From Micromonospora kangleipakensis (lineage in GTDB: Bacteria > Actinomycetota > Actinomycetes > Mycobacteriales > Micromonosporaceae): a DNA stretch of 64,000 nt. How positions within the stretch are numbered: position 1 is the stretch's first letter; each line of letters starts with the position of its first letter. The DNA lies in NCBI RefSeq assembly GCF_004217615.1, contig NZ_SHLD01000001.1:2666001-2730000 (forward strand), in the 5' to 3' direction. Made by a program: the position numbers and the translations under genes. Below are positions 26,174 through 34,572 of this stretch, piece after piece. The notes under the pieces were generated by a model. That model did no database searches. It worked only from the letters and a program-made list of their open reading frames with translations, and had not been told where the DNA came from.

Positions 26174-26252
26174 GGGTCGATCATGGCGGTGTGGCACCCG
26201 CCGAAAGGGGCGGATCGCCACGAACGAGGGGCCGCACCTCCATGATCGACCC
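26174..26252. repeat. Imperfect palindrome between convergent genes, terminator-like
   Basis: Outer arms GGGTCGATCATGG (26174-26186) and its complement (26240-26252) pair perfectly over 13 bp and continue with two mismatches to about 22 bp. An inner CCGCC/GGCGG hairpin is also present. It shares the GATCATG core with the palindrome at 21893-21950. Confidence 0.65.
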
Positions 26253-26273
26253 TGGGAAGGGGGAGAGCCGGGG

Positions 26274-26846
26274 TCAGGTGGTCGTGGCGGGGCGGCGGGA
26301 GGGGAGGGCCGTCACGCCGGGTGGGGGGAGGCCGGCGGTCGAGGCCAGCAGGGCGCACCAGCCGAGCAGGTGCGCGCCCAGGTCGACGCCGAGCGGCGTC
26401 CAGGACGCGCGGATCTCGATGTCGCCGGCCGCGGGCGGCCCGGCCAGCTCCCCGAACCGGGTCGACAGGGTCTGGGTGACCGTGCCGCCGATCGCCCGGT
26501 GCCGGGCGTGCTGCGCGTCCAGCGCGTCGGTCAGCCACGTCCAGCCCACCCCGGGCAGCAGCGGGTCGGCGGCGAGATCCACCTCCAGCTCGGCGGTCAC
26601 GTAGGTGACCAGCCGCAGGGTGCCCTGCCACGCCTCGTGCCCGGCCGGGTCGTGCAGCAGGATCAACCGCCCGGTGGCCACCTCGTCGCCGTCGCGCAGC
26701 ACCCCGGCGGAGAGCGCGAACGCGTACGGGGCCAGCCGCTGGGGTGCCCCGACCTCCTCCAGCACGATCTCCGGCCGGGGGGTGACCGACCGCAGTCCGG
26801 CGACCGCGCGGGCGAAGGTTTCCGGGAGCGCGATCGGGGGGGCCAT
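26274..26846 (-). CDS. DUF3000 family protein
   Basis: A 190-residue actinobacterial conserved protein without known function, recognised by overall sequence ([46 protein letters not shown]) and by its place between rnd and hemE. No transmembrane segment or catalytic motif is evident. The ATG is preceded by TAGGCT with a 6-base spacer and no ribosome-binding site, so it is likely leaderless. It is divergent from hemE. Confidence 0.8.
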   Translation of the reverse strand: MAPPIALPETFARAVAGLRSVTPRPEIVLEEVGAPQRLAPYAFALSAGVLRDGDEVATGRLILLHDPAGHEAWQGTLRLVTYVTAELEVDLAADPLLPGVGWTWLTDALDAQHARHRAIGGTVTQTLSTRFGELAGPPAAGDIEIRASWTPLGVDLGAHLLGWCALLASTAGLPPPGVTALPSRRPATTT

Positions 26847-26852
26847 GCCGGC

Positions 26853-26858
26853 AGCCTA
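26853..26858 (-). promoter_or_regulatory. Leaderless -10 box for the DUF3000 gene
   Basis: TAGGCT, then 6 bases, then the ATG start on the minus strand. Confidence 0.6.
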
Positions 26859-27012
26859 TTCCGCCGCCCGCCCGGTCGTCCGGACGGCGCGCCGAGGGGC
26901 CCGTTCACGATCATCGGAGCGCGGGAGCGGCGACCGTCCGTGCGCCCGTACCCGCGTCGCGGGCCCCGTCACAAAAGGCGGCGGTGCCCGCTGGCCGCCC
27001 CCGGGGGCGTGG

Positions 27013-27018
27013 CACGAT
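27013..27018 (+). promoter_or_regulatory. Candidate leaderless -10 box for hemE
   Basis: CACGAT matches the A2/T6 positions of TANNNT and lies 7 bases before the ATG, with no ribosome-binding site visible. Confidence 0.4.
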
Positions 27019-27025
27019 TGCCGCG

Positions 27026-28126
27026 ATGACCACCGACACCACGGGCGCTGCCGCCCGAGACGGAGATCCCCGCCGCGGCGGGCCGGCCGACTCGCCCTTC
27101 GTCCGGGCCTGCCGCCGTGAGCCCGTCCCGCACACCCCGGTCTGGTTCATGCGCCAGGCCGGCCGGTCGCTGCCGGAGTACCGCGAGATCCGGGCCAACG
27201 TGGCGATGTTGGAGTCCTGCCGCCGCCCCGAGCTGGTCGCCGAGATCACCCTCCAGCCGGTCCGCCGGCACGGGGTGGACGCGGCGATCCTGTTCAGCGA
27301 CATCGTGGTCCCGGTGGCCGCCGCCGGGGTCGACCTGGACATCGTGGCCGGCACCGGACCCGTGGTGGCCGAGCCGGTGCGCACCGCCGAGGACCTCGAA
27401 CGGATCCGCCCGATCACCCGCGACGACGTGTCCTACGTGGACGAGGCGGTCCGGCTGCTCGTCGCGGAGCTGGGCGACACCCCGCTGATCGGGTTCGCCG
27501 GCGCCCCGTTCACCCTGGCCAGCTACCTGGTCGAGGGCGGCCCGTCGCGGACCCACGCCAAGACCAAGGCCCTGATGTACGGCGAGCCGGAACTCTGGCA
27601 CGCCCTCTGCGGCCGGCTGGCCGAGGTGACCCTCGCCTTCCTCCGGGTGCAGGTCGACGCCGGGGTCTCCGCGGTGCAGCTCTTCGACTCGTGGGCCGGC
27701 GCGCTCTCCGAGGCCGACTACCGCCGCTACGTGCTGCCGCACTCGGCGGCGGTGCTCTCCGGGCTGGCCGACGCGGGCGTGCCGCGGATCCACTTCGGGG
27801 TGGGCACCGGCGAGCTGCTCGGCGCGATGGGCGAGGCCGGCACGGACGTGGTCGGCGTGGACTGGCGTACCCCGCTCGACGCCGCGACCCGCCGGATCGG
27901 CCCGGACAAGGCCGTCCAGGGCAACCTCGACCCGTGCCTGCTGCTCGCCCCCTGGCCGGTGGTGGAGGCGGAGGTGCGGCGGATCCTCGACCAGGGGCGG
28001 GCCGCCCCCGGTCACGTCTTCAACCTCGGCCACGGCGTGCTGCCGGAGACCGACCCCGACGTGCTGACCCGGGTGGTCGCGCTGGTGCACGACCTCTCCG
28101 CGCGGCCGGTCGAGCAGGGGAGATGA
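27026..28126 (+). CDS. hemE: Uroporphyrinogen III decarboxylase
   Basis: A 366-residue cytoplasmic enzyme that removes four carboxyl groups from uroporphyrinogen III to give coproporphyrinogen III. Signature 1 is seen as [16 protein letters not shown] near residues 33-47. The second conserved block is [17 protein letters not shown] near residue 157. The catalytic Asp lies in [11 protein letters not shown] 27026 is preferred over an upstream in-frame GTG because the upstream residues are not conserved in type. It is the first gene of a three-gene haem operon; the stop overlaps the next ATG. Confidence 0.97.
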   Translation: MTTDTTGAAARDGDPRRGGPADSPFVRACRREPVPHTPVWFMRQAGRSLPEYREIRANVAMLESCRRPELVAEITLQPVRRHGVDAAILFSDIVVPVAAAGVDLDIVAGTGPVVAEPVRTAEDLERIRPITRDDVSYVDEAVRLLVAELGDTPLIGFAGAPFTLASYLVEGGPSRTHAKTKALMYGEPELWHALCGRLAEVTLAFLRVQVDAGVSAVQLFDSWAGALSEADYRRYVLPHSAAVLSGLADAGVPRIHFGVGTGELLGAMGEAGTDVVGVDWRTPLDAATRRIGPDKAVQGNLDPCLLLAPWPVVEAEVRRILDQGRAAPGHVFNLGHGVLPETDPDVLTRVVALVHDLSARPVEQGR

Positions 28127-29538
28127 CCGTGCGGCAACCGTGGCGGGTGGCGATCGTCGGTGGCGGGATCACCGGGCTGGCCGCCGCCGTCCGGTTGCGC
28201 GACCGCGCCCCCGCCGGCACCGAGATCACGGTGTACGAGCAGTCCGGCGCCCTCGGTGGCAAGCTGCGCACCGGCGAGCTGGCCGGGCAGGCCGTCGAGT
28301 TCGGCGCGGAGTCGTTCCTGATGCGCGACCCGGCCGGCGCGGAGTCCGCCGCCGTCAGCCTGGTCCGCCGGCTCGGGCTGGCCGACGCGATCGTCCACCC
28401 CACCGTCGGGCAGGCCGCCCTCGCCGTCGACGGCGAGCTGCGCCCGGTCCCGGGCGGCACGCTGGTCGGCGTACCGGGGGACCTGGCGAAGGTGGCGGCG
28501 GTGGCGACGCCCGCAGCGGACGCCGACCGCGACGGCGGCCGGCCGCTGCTCGGGCCGGACGAGGACGTGGCGGTCGGCGCGCTGGTCCGCGACCGCCTCG
28601 GCGACCAGGTGGTGGACCGGCTGGTCGACCCGATGCTCGGCGGCGTGTACGCCGGCCGGGCCGACGACCTCTCCCTGGCCACCGCCATGCCGGCGCTGGC
28701 CCGGGCGGCCCGGGTCGAGCACACCCTGGTCGGCGCGGTCCGGGCGGCCCAGGCCGCCGCGCCGCGCGCCCCCGGCGCGCCGGTCTTCGGCACCCTGGCC
28801 GGCGGGCTGAGCACCCTGGTCGAGGCGGCGGCGACCGCCAGCGGCGCGACCGTCCGGCGGGACGCGGCGGTGCGCGAGCTGCACCCGACGGCGACCGGCT
28901 GGCGGCTGGTCATCGGCCCCACCCGGGACCCGGAGCTGGTCGAGGCCGACGCGGTGGTGCTCGCGGTGCCGGCCCGCCCGGCCGCCCGGCTGCTCGCCGG
29001 CCCGGCGCCCGAGGTGGCCACGGCCGTCGGCGGGCTCGACTACGCCAGCGTCGCACTGGTCACCATGGCCCTGCCCGAGCCGGAGCTGCCCGAGCTCTCC
29101 GGGTTCCTGGTGCCGGCCACCGAGGGGCTGCTGATCAAGGCGTCCACCTTCTTCACCACCAAGTGGGGGCACCTGCGCCGGGCCGACGGGCTCGCCCTGG
29201 TCCGCGCCTCGGTCGGCCGGTACGGCGACGAGACGTCGCTGCAGCTGACCGACGACGACCTGGTCGCCACCGTGCACCGGGAGCTGTCCAAGGTGCTGGG
29301 CACCCCGCTGCCCACCCCGGTCGCCAGCCACGTGCAGCGGTGGGGCGGGGCCCTGCCGCAGTACGCCCCCGGCCACCTCGACCGGGTGGCCGCGGCCCGG
29401 ACGGCGCTGCGCGCCGCCCACCCCACGCTGGTCCTGGCCGGCGCCGGCTACGACGGCGTCGGCATCCCGGTCTGCGTCCGCTCCGGCGAGACCGCGGCCG
29501 AGGAGATCATCACTGCCCTGGGAGGATCGGGTTCATGA
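28123..29538 (+). CDS. hemY: Coproporphyrinogen III / protoporphyrinogen oxidase, FAD-dependent
   Basis: A 471-residue flavoprotein with an N-terminal FAD-binding motif ([17 protein letters not shown]), the LGGKLRTG segment and the family C-terminal FAD loop ([25 protein letters not shown]). In actinobacteria this enzyme (CgoX) oxidises coproporphyrinogen III to coproporphyrin III, in line with a coproheme decarboxylase gene directly downstream. The ATG overlaps the hemE stop and its own stop overlaps the next ATG (both ATGA), so the three genes are translationally coupled. Confidence 0.93.
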   Translation: MTVRQPWRVAIVGGGITGLAAAVRLRDRAPAGTEITVYEQSGALGGKLRTGELAGQAVEFGAESFLMRDPAGAESAAVSLVRRLGLADAIVHPTVGQAALAVDGELRPVPGGTLVGVPGDLAKVAAVATPAADADRDGGRPLLGPDEDVAVGALVRDRLGDQVVDRLVDPMLGGVYAGRADDLSLATAMPALARAARVEHTLVGAVRAAQAAAPRAPGAPVFGTLAGGLSTLVEAAATASGATVRRDAAVRELHPTATGWRLVIGPTRDPELVEADAVVLAVPARPAARLLAGPAPEVATAVGGLDYASVALVTMALPEPELPELSGFLVPATEGLLIKASTFFTTKWGHLRRADGLALVRASVGRYGDETSLQLTDDDLVATVHRELSKVLGTPLPTPVASHVQRWGGALPQYAPGHLDRVAAARTALRAAHPTLVLAGAGYDGVGIPVCVRSGETAAEEIITALGGSGS

Positions 29539-30236
29539 CCGAGCAGACCAACGCGGCCCGGCTCAAGGAGCTGAACGCCACCGTCCGCTACACGATGTGG
29601 TCGGTGTACCGGGCGACCAGCCCGCTCCCGTCGCTGCGCGAGAACGTCATCGACGAGGTCGAGGCCCTCTTCGAGGAGCTGGCCGGCAAGGACGTGACGG
29701 TCCGCGGCACGTACGACGTCGCCGGCCTGCGCGCCGACGCCGACCTGATGATCTGGTGGCACTCCTCGTCCAGCGACGCGCTGCAGGACGCCTACCTGCG
29801 GTTCCGGCGTACCACGCTGGGTCGGGCGCTCACCCCGGTCTGGTCGCAGATGGCGCTGCACCGGCCGGCGGAGTTCAACAAGAGCCACATCCCGGCGTTC
29901 CTCGCCAACGAGGAGCCCCGGGCCTACCTCTGCGTCTACCCGTTCGTCCGCTCCTACGAGTGGTACCTGCTGCCGGACGCCGAGCGGCGGGAGATGCTCG
30001 CCGAGCACGGCCGGCTGGCCCGCGGCTACCCGGACGTGCGGGCCAACACGGTCGCCTCGTTCGCCTTGGGCGACTACGAGTGGATGCTCGCCTTCGAGGC
30101 CGACGAGCTGCACCGGATGGTCGACCTGATGCGCGACCTGCGGGCCTCCGGCGCGCGGCGGCACGTCCGGGAGGAGATCCCCTTCTACACCGGCCGGCGC
30201 CGCTCGATCGCCGACATCGTCACCTGCCTGGTCTGA
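29535..30236 (+). CDS. chdC: Coproheme decarboxylase (HemQ/ChdC)
   Basis: A 233-residue chlorite-dismutase-like protein that converts coproheme to haem b with peroxide, the last step of the coproporphyrin-dependent pathway. Family blocks seen are [45 protein letters not shown] with the reactive Tyr, and the C-terminal FYTGRR. Ferrochelatase (cpfC) is not in this window. The ATG overlaps the hemY stop. A strong terminator follows. Confidence 0.95.
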   Translation: MTEQTNAARLKELNATVRYTMWSVYRATSPLPSLRENVIDEVEALFEELAGKDVTVRGTYDVAGLRADADLMIWWHSSSSDALQDAYLRFRRTTLGRALTPVWSQMALHRPAEFNKSHIPAFLANEEPRAYLCVYPFVRSYEWYLLPDAERREMLAEHGRLARGYPDVRANTVASFALGDYEWMLAFEADELHRMVDLMRDLRASGARRHVREEIPFYTGRRRSIADIVTCLV

Positions 30237-30253
30237 CCCGGCCGATCAGCGCA

Positions 30254-30286
30254 ACGGGCCCCGGAGGAATCTCCTCCGGGGCCCGT
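30254..30286. terminator. Strong bidirectional terminator
   Basis: A perfect 15-bp stem, ACGGGCCCCGGAGGA (30254-30268) with its complement (30272-30286), has a 3-base loop. It lies between the convergent haem operon and amidase gene. Confidence 0.9.
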
Positions 30287-30296
30287 CGCCGTTGCG

Positions 30297-32609
30297 TCAG
30301 CGGACGTAGACGAGGCCGTCCGTGATGATCCGTGGGCGACCCGAGGTTCCGGCCACCACGATCTTCACGGTGTGTCGGCCACTACCGGTCCAACTCTTCG
30401 CCCAGACCACCTGGCGGAACTTGACGGTGCTGGAGTACAGGTCGACCGTGCTGACCTTCACGCCGTCGACGTAGATGTGCGCCTGCCCCGAGGTCGACGT
30501 CTTGGTGGCCACGAAGGAGACCGAGCGGCCGGTGAAGACCCAGCTCAGCGACGCCCCGCCGGCCGTCGCCGTCAGCGCCGAGCCACCCAGGTAGTTGCTG
30601 CTCGTGTAGGTGCCCCAGGTGCCCGTGCGGGTGGCCTTGGATTCCGGGATGAAGACCGGCGTCCAGCTTGCCGAGGAGGTGGCGGTGTTGCCGGACCAGT
30701 CCTGGGCCCGCATCGACCAGGTGGTGGTGACGCCCGGCTTGGTGGTGGTGCCGTACGCGCCGCTCGCCGCGAAGGTGCCGGTCGTCGGGGCGGTCAGCGC
30801 GACGGACCGGACGGCCACGTTGTCGGCCGAGCGCCAGTTCAGCGTCACCGGCACGACGGTGCTGCTCACCCCGCCGGTACGCAGGGAGAGCGTGGGCCCC
30901 TGCGGAAAGGTCGGCGCGGTGGTGTCCGCGACGATGGTCTGCGCGGGGGTCGCCGCGGTCCGGCCGAGCCGGTGCACGCCGCGTACCTGGACGGTGTGCG
31001 TGCCCTGGGCCAGCGTGAGCGCCGCCGAACGGGCCGTGCCGGCCGTGGTCGCCACGACCGCGCCGTCGACCAGCACCTCGAAGCGGGAGATCAGCGCGCT
31101 CGGCGTGCTCACCGCCCAGGAGGCGGTGGTCGTGGTCCCGGTGTAGTACGTGGTGCCGTTCTTCGTGCCGGTCAGCCCGGTCAGGGTCAGGCCGTAGACG
31201 CTGGCGGCCTTGTTGCGGAGGACCGAGAGCTGGCCGTAGAGCGCGTCGCCGGGGCACTCGGTGGCCACCGCGTCGCGGTGTCCGGAGATCCGGTTGAAGA
31301 CCACCTGCTCGCCGAGGTCGTACTTGCCGTCCACGCCGGAGGTCAGGGTGACCTTGCCGAGCGGGTCGTTGCCGTACTGGCCGAGCTTGTACGCGGCGAC
31401 GTGCGCGACGGCGTCCTGCACCACGGTGGGGATGCCGGTGCTGATGTAGGTGCCGAGCACGGCGATCGCGGCGTTGTCGGTGTTGAAGCCGTACGTGTGC
31501 GCCCCGGTCACCGGCTTGTCGATGCCGCCCTTGCGACCCTCGAAGACCACGCCGCACTTGTCGACCAGGAAGTTGTAGCCGATGTCGTTCCAGCCGTTGC
31601 TCTTGACGTGGTAGACCTCGATGCCGCGGACGATGGCCGCGGAGTCGGCGCAGCTGTAGTCGTTGGTGCCGGCGGTGTGGTGCACGAAGAACGCCTTCAC
31701 CGTGGCCCCGTACGTCGGCGGTTCGGTGACGATCGACTCGTCGGCCTTCCACTCGGCGCGGGTGACCACCTTCGGCGTCGGGACCGGGTTCGCCGGGGCG
31801 GTGGCGGTGGGCGCCACGGTGGGCGCGGCGGTGGTGGGCGCCGGGGCCGACGTGGTGGTCGGCGCGGGCGCGGTGGTCGTCGCCGGCGGGGCGGTGGTCT
31901 CGGTCGGCGCCGGGGCTGTGGTCTCGGCCGGCGCGGTGGTGGTCGGGGGATCGGCCGGGTCGGTCGGCGCGGTCTCGGTGGGGGCCGGGTCGGTCGGGGT
32001 GGGCTCGAGCGCCCGCACCTCGGCGACCGGCTGGAGGCGCTCCGGCCGGAGCTGCCCGACGCCGGCGGCGCCCGCCTTGCGGCGCTTCGTCTGGCCCGGG
32101 TCGACCAACTCCAGGCGCAGCCCGGCGGGGAGCCGGTCGCTGGTGCCGCCGGCGGCGGCCGTGGCCCGCACCTCGACCCCGTCGGAGAGACCGACCCAGA
32201 GCGGGTCCGTGCTGCCGCGCGCCTTGCCGGCGGTCTTCTCGGCGCCGGGCTCCGGACCGAAGTGGTTGTCGAGTTCCAGCGGCCGCCAGCCGGACCACTT
32301 GCCGTCCACCGCGTGGGTGCGGACGTCGATCGTGCCCTTGAAGTCGACCTGGGGGTCCGTCCAGGTAACGCCGACCATGGCGAACCGCTCGGTGTCCCGC
32401 CTCGGGATCGTCACCTCGCGTCCGTTCGCGGCCGGGAAGGCCACCGTGTGCAGCGCCGCGGCGACCGGTCCGTCCCCGGCGCCCCACACGGCGAGGTCCT
32501 CGCCGTAGCCGGCAGCGGCCAGGCTCGCCGTGCCGGCCACGGCGGTGGCGACCATCGCGGCCGTGATGCCAGCCGTCCGGCGGTTCCAGCGGATCCCCGT
32601 CAATTTCAC
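30297..32609 (-). CDS. Secreted N-acetylmuramoyl-L-alanine amidase (PGRP/amidase-2 domain)
   Basis: About 770 residues. GTG 32609, with GGAGGGA 10 bases upstream, starts a signal peptide (NRRTAGITAAMVATAVAGTASLAAA). A beta-rich domain (about 60-190) and a Thr/Pro/Ala linker (about 205-290) precede the zinc amidase domain (about 295-470). Zinc and catalytic residues are visible in KAFFVHHTAG, DIGYNFLVDKCG and ISGHRDAVATECPGDALY. The C-terminal ~290 residues look like Ig-type repeats and a carbohydrate-binding-like module. It should cleave the lactyl-alanine bond of peptidoglycan outside the cell. No ydaO-type riboswitch was evident upstream. Confidence 0.9.
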   Translation of the reverse strand: MKLTGIRWNRRTAGITAAMVATAVAGTASLAAAGYGEDLAVWGAGDGPVAAALHTVAFPAANGREVTIPRRDTERFAMVGVTWTDPQVDFKGTIDVRTHAVDGKWSGWRPLELDNHFGPEPGAEKTAGKARGSTDPLWVGLSDGVEVRATAAAGGTSDRLPAGLRLELVDPGQTKRRKAGAAGVGQLRPERLQPVAEVRALEPTPTDPAPTETAPTDPADPPTTTAPAETTAPAPTETTAPPATTTAPAPTTTSAPAPTTAAPTVAPTATAPANPVPTPKVVTRAEWKADESIVTEPPTYGATVKAFFVHHTAGTNDYSCADSAAIVRGIEVYHVKSNGWNDIGYNFLVDKCGVVFEGRKGGIDKPVTGAHTYGFNTDNAAIAVLGTYISTGIPTVVQDAVAHVAAYKLGQYGNDPLGKVTLTSGVDGKYDLGEQVVFNRISGHRDAVATECPGDALYGQLSVLRNKAASVYGLTLTGLTGTKNGTTYYTGTTTTASWAVSTPSALISRFEVLVDGAVVATTAGTARSAALTLAQGTHTVQVRGVHRLGRTAATPAQTIVADTTAPTFPQGPTLSLRTGGVSSTVVPVTLNWRSADNVAVRSVALTAPTTGTFAASGAYGTTTKPGVTTTWSMRAQDWSGNTATSSASWTPVFIPESKATRTGTWGTYTSSNYLGGSALTATAGGASLSWVFTGRSVSFVATKTSTSGQAHIYVDGVKVSTVDLYSSTVKFRQVVWAKSWTGSGRHTVKIVVAGTSGRPRIITDGLVYVR

Positions 32610-32709
32610 AGTTGAGTCCCTCCGAATGATCTCACTGGAGGGCTCAGCGTAATCAATGCCGTGGGCGTTACTCCGCCCGGTCGCGGCGGGCCACGACGGC
32701 GGCGTGGGG

Positions 32710-33156
32710 TCAGCCGTCGCGGCGCATCGGCGTGTGCGGAATGCCGTCCTCGACATAGTCGGCGCCGCTGACGGTGAAGCCGTGCCCGGCGTAGAAGCCG
32801 ACCAGGTGCGTCTGCGCCTCCAGCACGCACGGCCGGTCGCCCACCAGGGCCAGCGCCTCGGTCATCAGTCGGCCGGCCAGGCCGCCGCCGCGGACCCCGG
32901 GCGCCACCACGACCCGGCCCATCCGCGCCACGCCGCCCGGGTCGGCCAGGATCCGCAGGTACGCCACGACGTCGCCGTCCCGGGTCAGCCACAGGTGCCG
33001 GGTGCCCGGCTCGACGTCCCGGCCGTCCAGTTCCGGGTACGGGCACGCCTGCTCCACCACGAAGACGTCGATGCGCAGCCGGAGCAGGTCGTGGAAGGTG
33101 CGGGCGTCCAGGTCGGCGAAGGCGGCGACCCGGACCTCAAGGAGCTGCGACGGCAT
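32710..33156 (-). CDS. GNAT acetyltransferase, ElaA-like
   Basis: A 148-residue single-domain GNAT protein. The acetyl-CoA motif A is VVVAPGVRGGGLAGRLMTEAL. The N-terminal run LRIDVFVVEQACPYPELDGRDVEPGTRHLW is typical of the ElaA subfamily. Substrate unknown. The ATG is preceded by TACCAT with a 6-base spacer and no ribosome-binding site, so the mRNA is probably leaderless. The start of the next minus-strand transcript lies beyond an AT-rich palindrome. Confidence 0.88.
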   Translation of the reverse strand: MPSQLLEVRVAAFADLDARTFHDLLRLRIDVFVVEQACPYPELDGRDVEPGTRHLWLTRDGDVVAYLRILADPGGVARMGRVVVAPGVRGGGLAGRLMTEALALVGDRPCVLEAQTHLVGFYAGHGFTVSGADYVEDGIPHTPMRRDG

Positions 33157-33162
33157 CCCGCG

Positions 33163-33168
33163 ATGGTA
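33163..33168 (-). promoter_or_regulatory. Leaderless -10 box for the ElaA-like gene
   Basis: TACCAT, 6 bases, then the ATG at 33156 on the minus strand. Confidence 0.6.
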
Positions 33169-33263
33169 GGCCCTCACGGGGGAAGCCTCTCGGGGGTGGC
33201 GGCTCCCGCCCCTGGTGAGCGGTATCGGCAGGCCATCGCTCCCGCGGAAGACAACACTGCTGG

Positions 33264-33315
33264 GAGCGATATACCTGAGAGGCATATTTATTTATGACTC
33301 TCAGGTATATCGCTC
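33264..33315. repeat. 52-bp AT-rich palindromic element
   Basis: A perfect 18-bp inverted repeat (33264-33281 with 33298-33315; arm GAGCGATATACCTGAGAG) continues inward, after one mismatch, through CATA/TATG to a TTTATT loop. The low GC of this segment is in sharp contrast to its flanks. It lies downstream of the Cys-rich protein gene and upstream of the acetyltransferase gene, both on the minus strand. It may be a terminator or a small mobile repeat. Confidence 0.8.
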
Positions 33316-33382
33316 GTCGGGCAACTGCCCGGCTGTGGGAGGGGACCACGGCCGGGCGACCCGGTCGGGCCGGACCCGTCGC

Positions 33383-33643
33383 TCAGGCGGGGCGGGCGCC
33401 GACCGCGTCGCGGATCTCGGCGCCCTCGGCGCCCTCCTCGGCCCGGGCGCAGTGCGCGCAGCAGAAGAAGCGGCCGGAGACCTCGACGCCGTGACCGACG
33501 ATCTTGATCTGGCAGTGCTCGCAGATCGGCGCCATCTTGTGGATCGCGCACTCGAAGCAGTCGAAGCTGTGCACGTCCCCGCTCACCGTGCGCACCTCGA
33601 ACGCCATCCAGTAGTCGTTACCGCAGACCTCGCAGGTAGCCAT
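33383..33643 (-). CDS. Small Cys-rich, probably zinc-binding protein
   Basis: An 86-residue protein with at least three CxxC-type pairs (CEVCGNDY, FDCFECAIH, CEHCQ and FFCCAHC), which suggests one or two zinc sites. Proteins of this type in actinomycetes are often labelled prokaryotic metallothionein-like, but the spacing looks more like treble-clef zinc ribbons. The ATG at 33643 is preceded by GGGGGG 7 bases upstream. Role unknown. Confidence 0.75.
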   Translation of the reverse strand: MATCEVCGNDYWMAFEVRTVSGDVHSFDCFECAIHKMAPICEHCQIKIVGHGVEVSGRFFCCAHCARAEEGAEGAEIRDAVGARPA

Positions 33644-33798
33644 TCCAAAACCCCCCGATACGGACATGTCACACCAGCGTCGAGCACCGGACACATCCGG
33701 GCAACCGAAACCGGCGAACCTGATCCCGCTCGACGGCGAGTCGCTCCCGGCGTGTCGCGCGTTAGGCCTGGTGACAGCCTCGAACCCCGGAGGACCAT

Positions 33799-34074
33799 GT
33801 GATCAAGCGCAACAAGCTCTTCGGCAACCAGACCCGGGTCACCTTCTGCCTGCCGCGGGACACCCCACCCGGCACGGTGAGCGTCGTCGGCTGCTTCAAC
33901 GACTGGCAGCCCGGGCGGCACGAGCTGGTGACCCGCCGCGACGGCACCCGGACGGTGACCGTCCGGCTCGGCCCAGGGGAGTACCGCTTCCGCTACCTCG
34001 CCACCGGGGGCGTCTGGCTCGACGACGAGTCCGCCGACCAGGTGGACAACCAGGGCAGTCGGCTGCTGCTCTGA
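33799..34074 (+). CDS. CBM48/AMPK-beta-like glycogen-binding domain protein
   Basis: A 91-residue stand-alone isoamylase-N/CBM48 domain: VTFCLPRDTPPGTVSVVGCFNDWQPGRHEL, then GEYRFRYLATGGVWLDDESAD. This fold binds alpha-glucans and is normally fused to glycogen enzymes; here it is alone. The GTG overlaps an ATG-TGA triplet and has GGAGG 5-6 bases upstream. It is convergent with msrB across a hairpin. Confidence 0.85.
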   Translation: MIKRNKLFGNQTRVTFCLPRDTPPGTVSVVGCFNDWQPGRHELVTRRDGTRTVTVRLGPGEYRFRYLATGGVWLDDESADQVDNQGSRLLL

Positions 34075-34109
34075 CCGGCCGGCGGCGCCGCCGGAACGAC
34101 GCCGGCCGG
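34075..34109. terminator. Terminator between the CBM48 gene and msrB
   Basis: CCGGCCGGCG (34075-34084) pairs with CGCCGGCCGG (34100-34109), separated by a 15-base loop, between convergent stops. Confidence 0.65.
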
Positions 34110-34114
34110 CCCGG

Positions 34115-34525
34115 TCAGCCCTGGTCGGGCTCCAGCCGGATGGAGAGCGAGTTCACGCAGTGCCGGGTGTCCTTCGGGGTGAAACCCTCGCCCTCGAAGA
34201 CGTGCCCCAGGTGGCTGTCGCACCGGGCGCAGCGGATCTCCGTACGGAGCATGCCGAGGCTGCGGTCCGGGATCTCCTTCACCGCGCCGGGGATGGCGTC
34301 GTCGAAGCTCGGCCAGCCGCAGTGCGAGTCGAACTTGGCGTCGCTGCGGAACAGCTCCAGGCCGCAGGCCCGGCAGTGGTAGACGCCGGGGGCCTTGGTT
34401 TCGACGTACTCGCCGGTCCACGGCCGCTCGGTGCCGGCCTCGCGGAGCACGTGGAACTCCTCGGGGCTCAGCCGGACCCGCCACTCTTCCTCGGTACGGG
34501 GCAGTTCGCTCTTGTCAAGACTCAC
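34115..34525 (-). CDS. msrB: Peptide-methionine (R)-S-oxide reductase
   Basis: A 136-residue cytoplasmic MsrB that repairs R-methionine sulfoxide in proteins. Two zinc-binding CxxC pairs (CRAC, CARC) and the catalytic Cys in TRHCVNSLSIR are present, with the substrate motif HCGWPSF. The GTG start has TACCGT 6 bases upstream, back to back with the leaderless promoter of the next gene. Confidence 0.97.
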   Translation of the reverse strand: MSLDKSELPRTEEEWRVRLSPEEFHVLREAGTERPWTGEYVETKAPGVYHCRACGLELFRSDAKFDSHCGWPSFDDAIPGAVKEIPDRSLGMLRTEIRCARCDSHLGHVFEGEGFTPKDTRHCVNSLSIRLEPDQG

Positions 34526-34531
34526 CGGTCA

Positions 34532-34566
34532 ACGGTACGCCGGGCGTCGGTGCCATCGCATATGGT
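34532..34566. promoter_or_regulatory. Back-to-back leaderless promoters for msrB and the LigD-type polymerase gene
   Basis: On the minus strand TACCGT (34537-34532) lies 6 bases before the msrB GTG. On the plus strand TATGGT (34561-34566) lies 6 bases before the ATG at 34573. The whole gap is 47 bp, so the two -35 regions must overlap and expression may be mutually dependent. Confidence 0.6.
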
Positions 34567-34572
34567 CGCGCA

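Noticed and set aside
32610..32709. Possible c-di-AMP (ydaO) riboswitch before the amidase gene
   Set aside because: The leader is under 100 bp, and I see none of the conserved ydaO blocks; only a strong ribosome-binding site.
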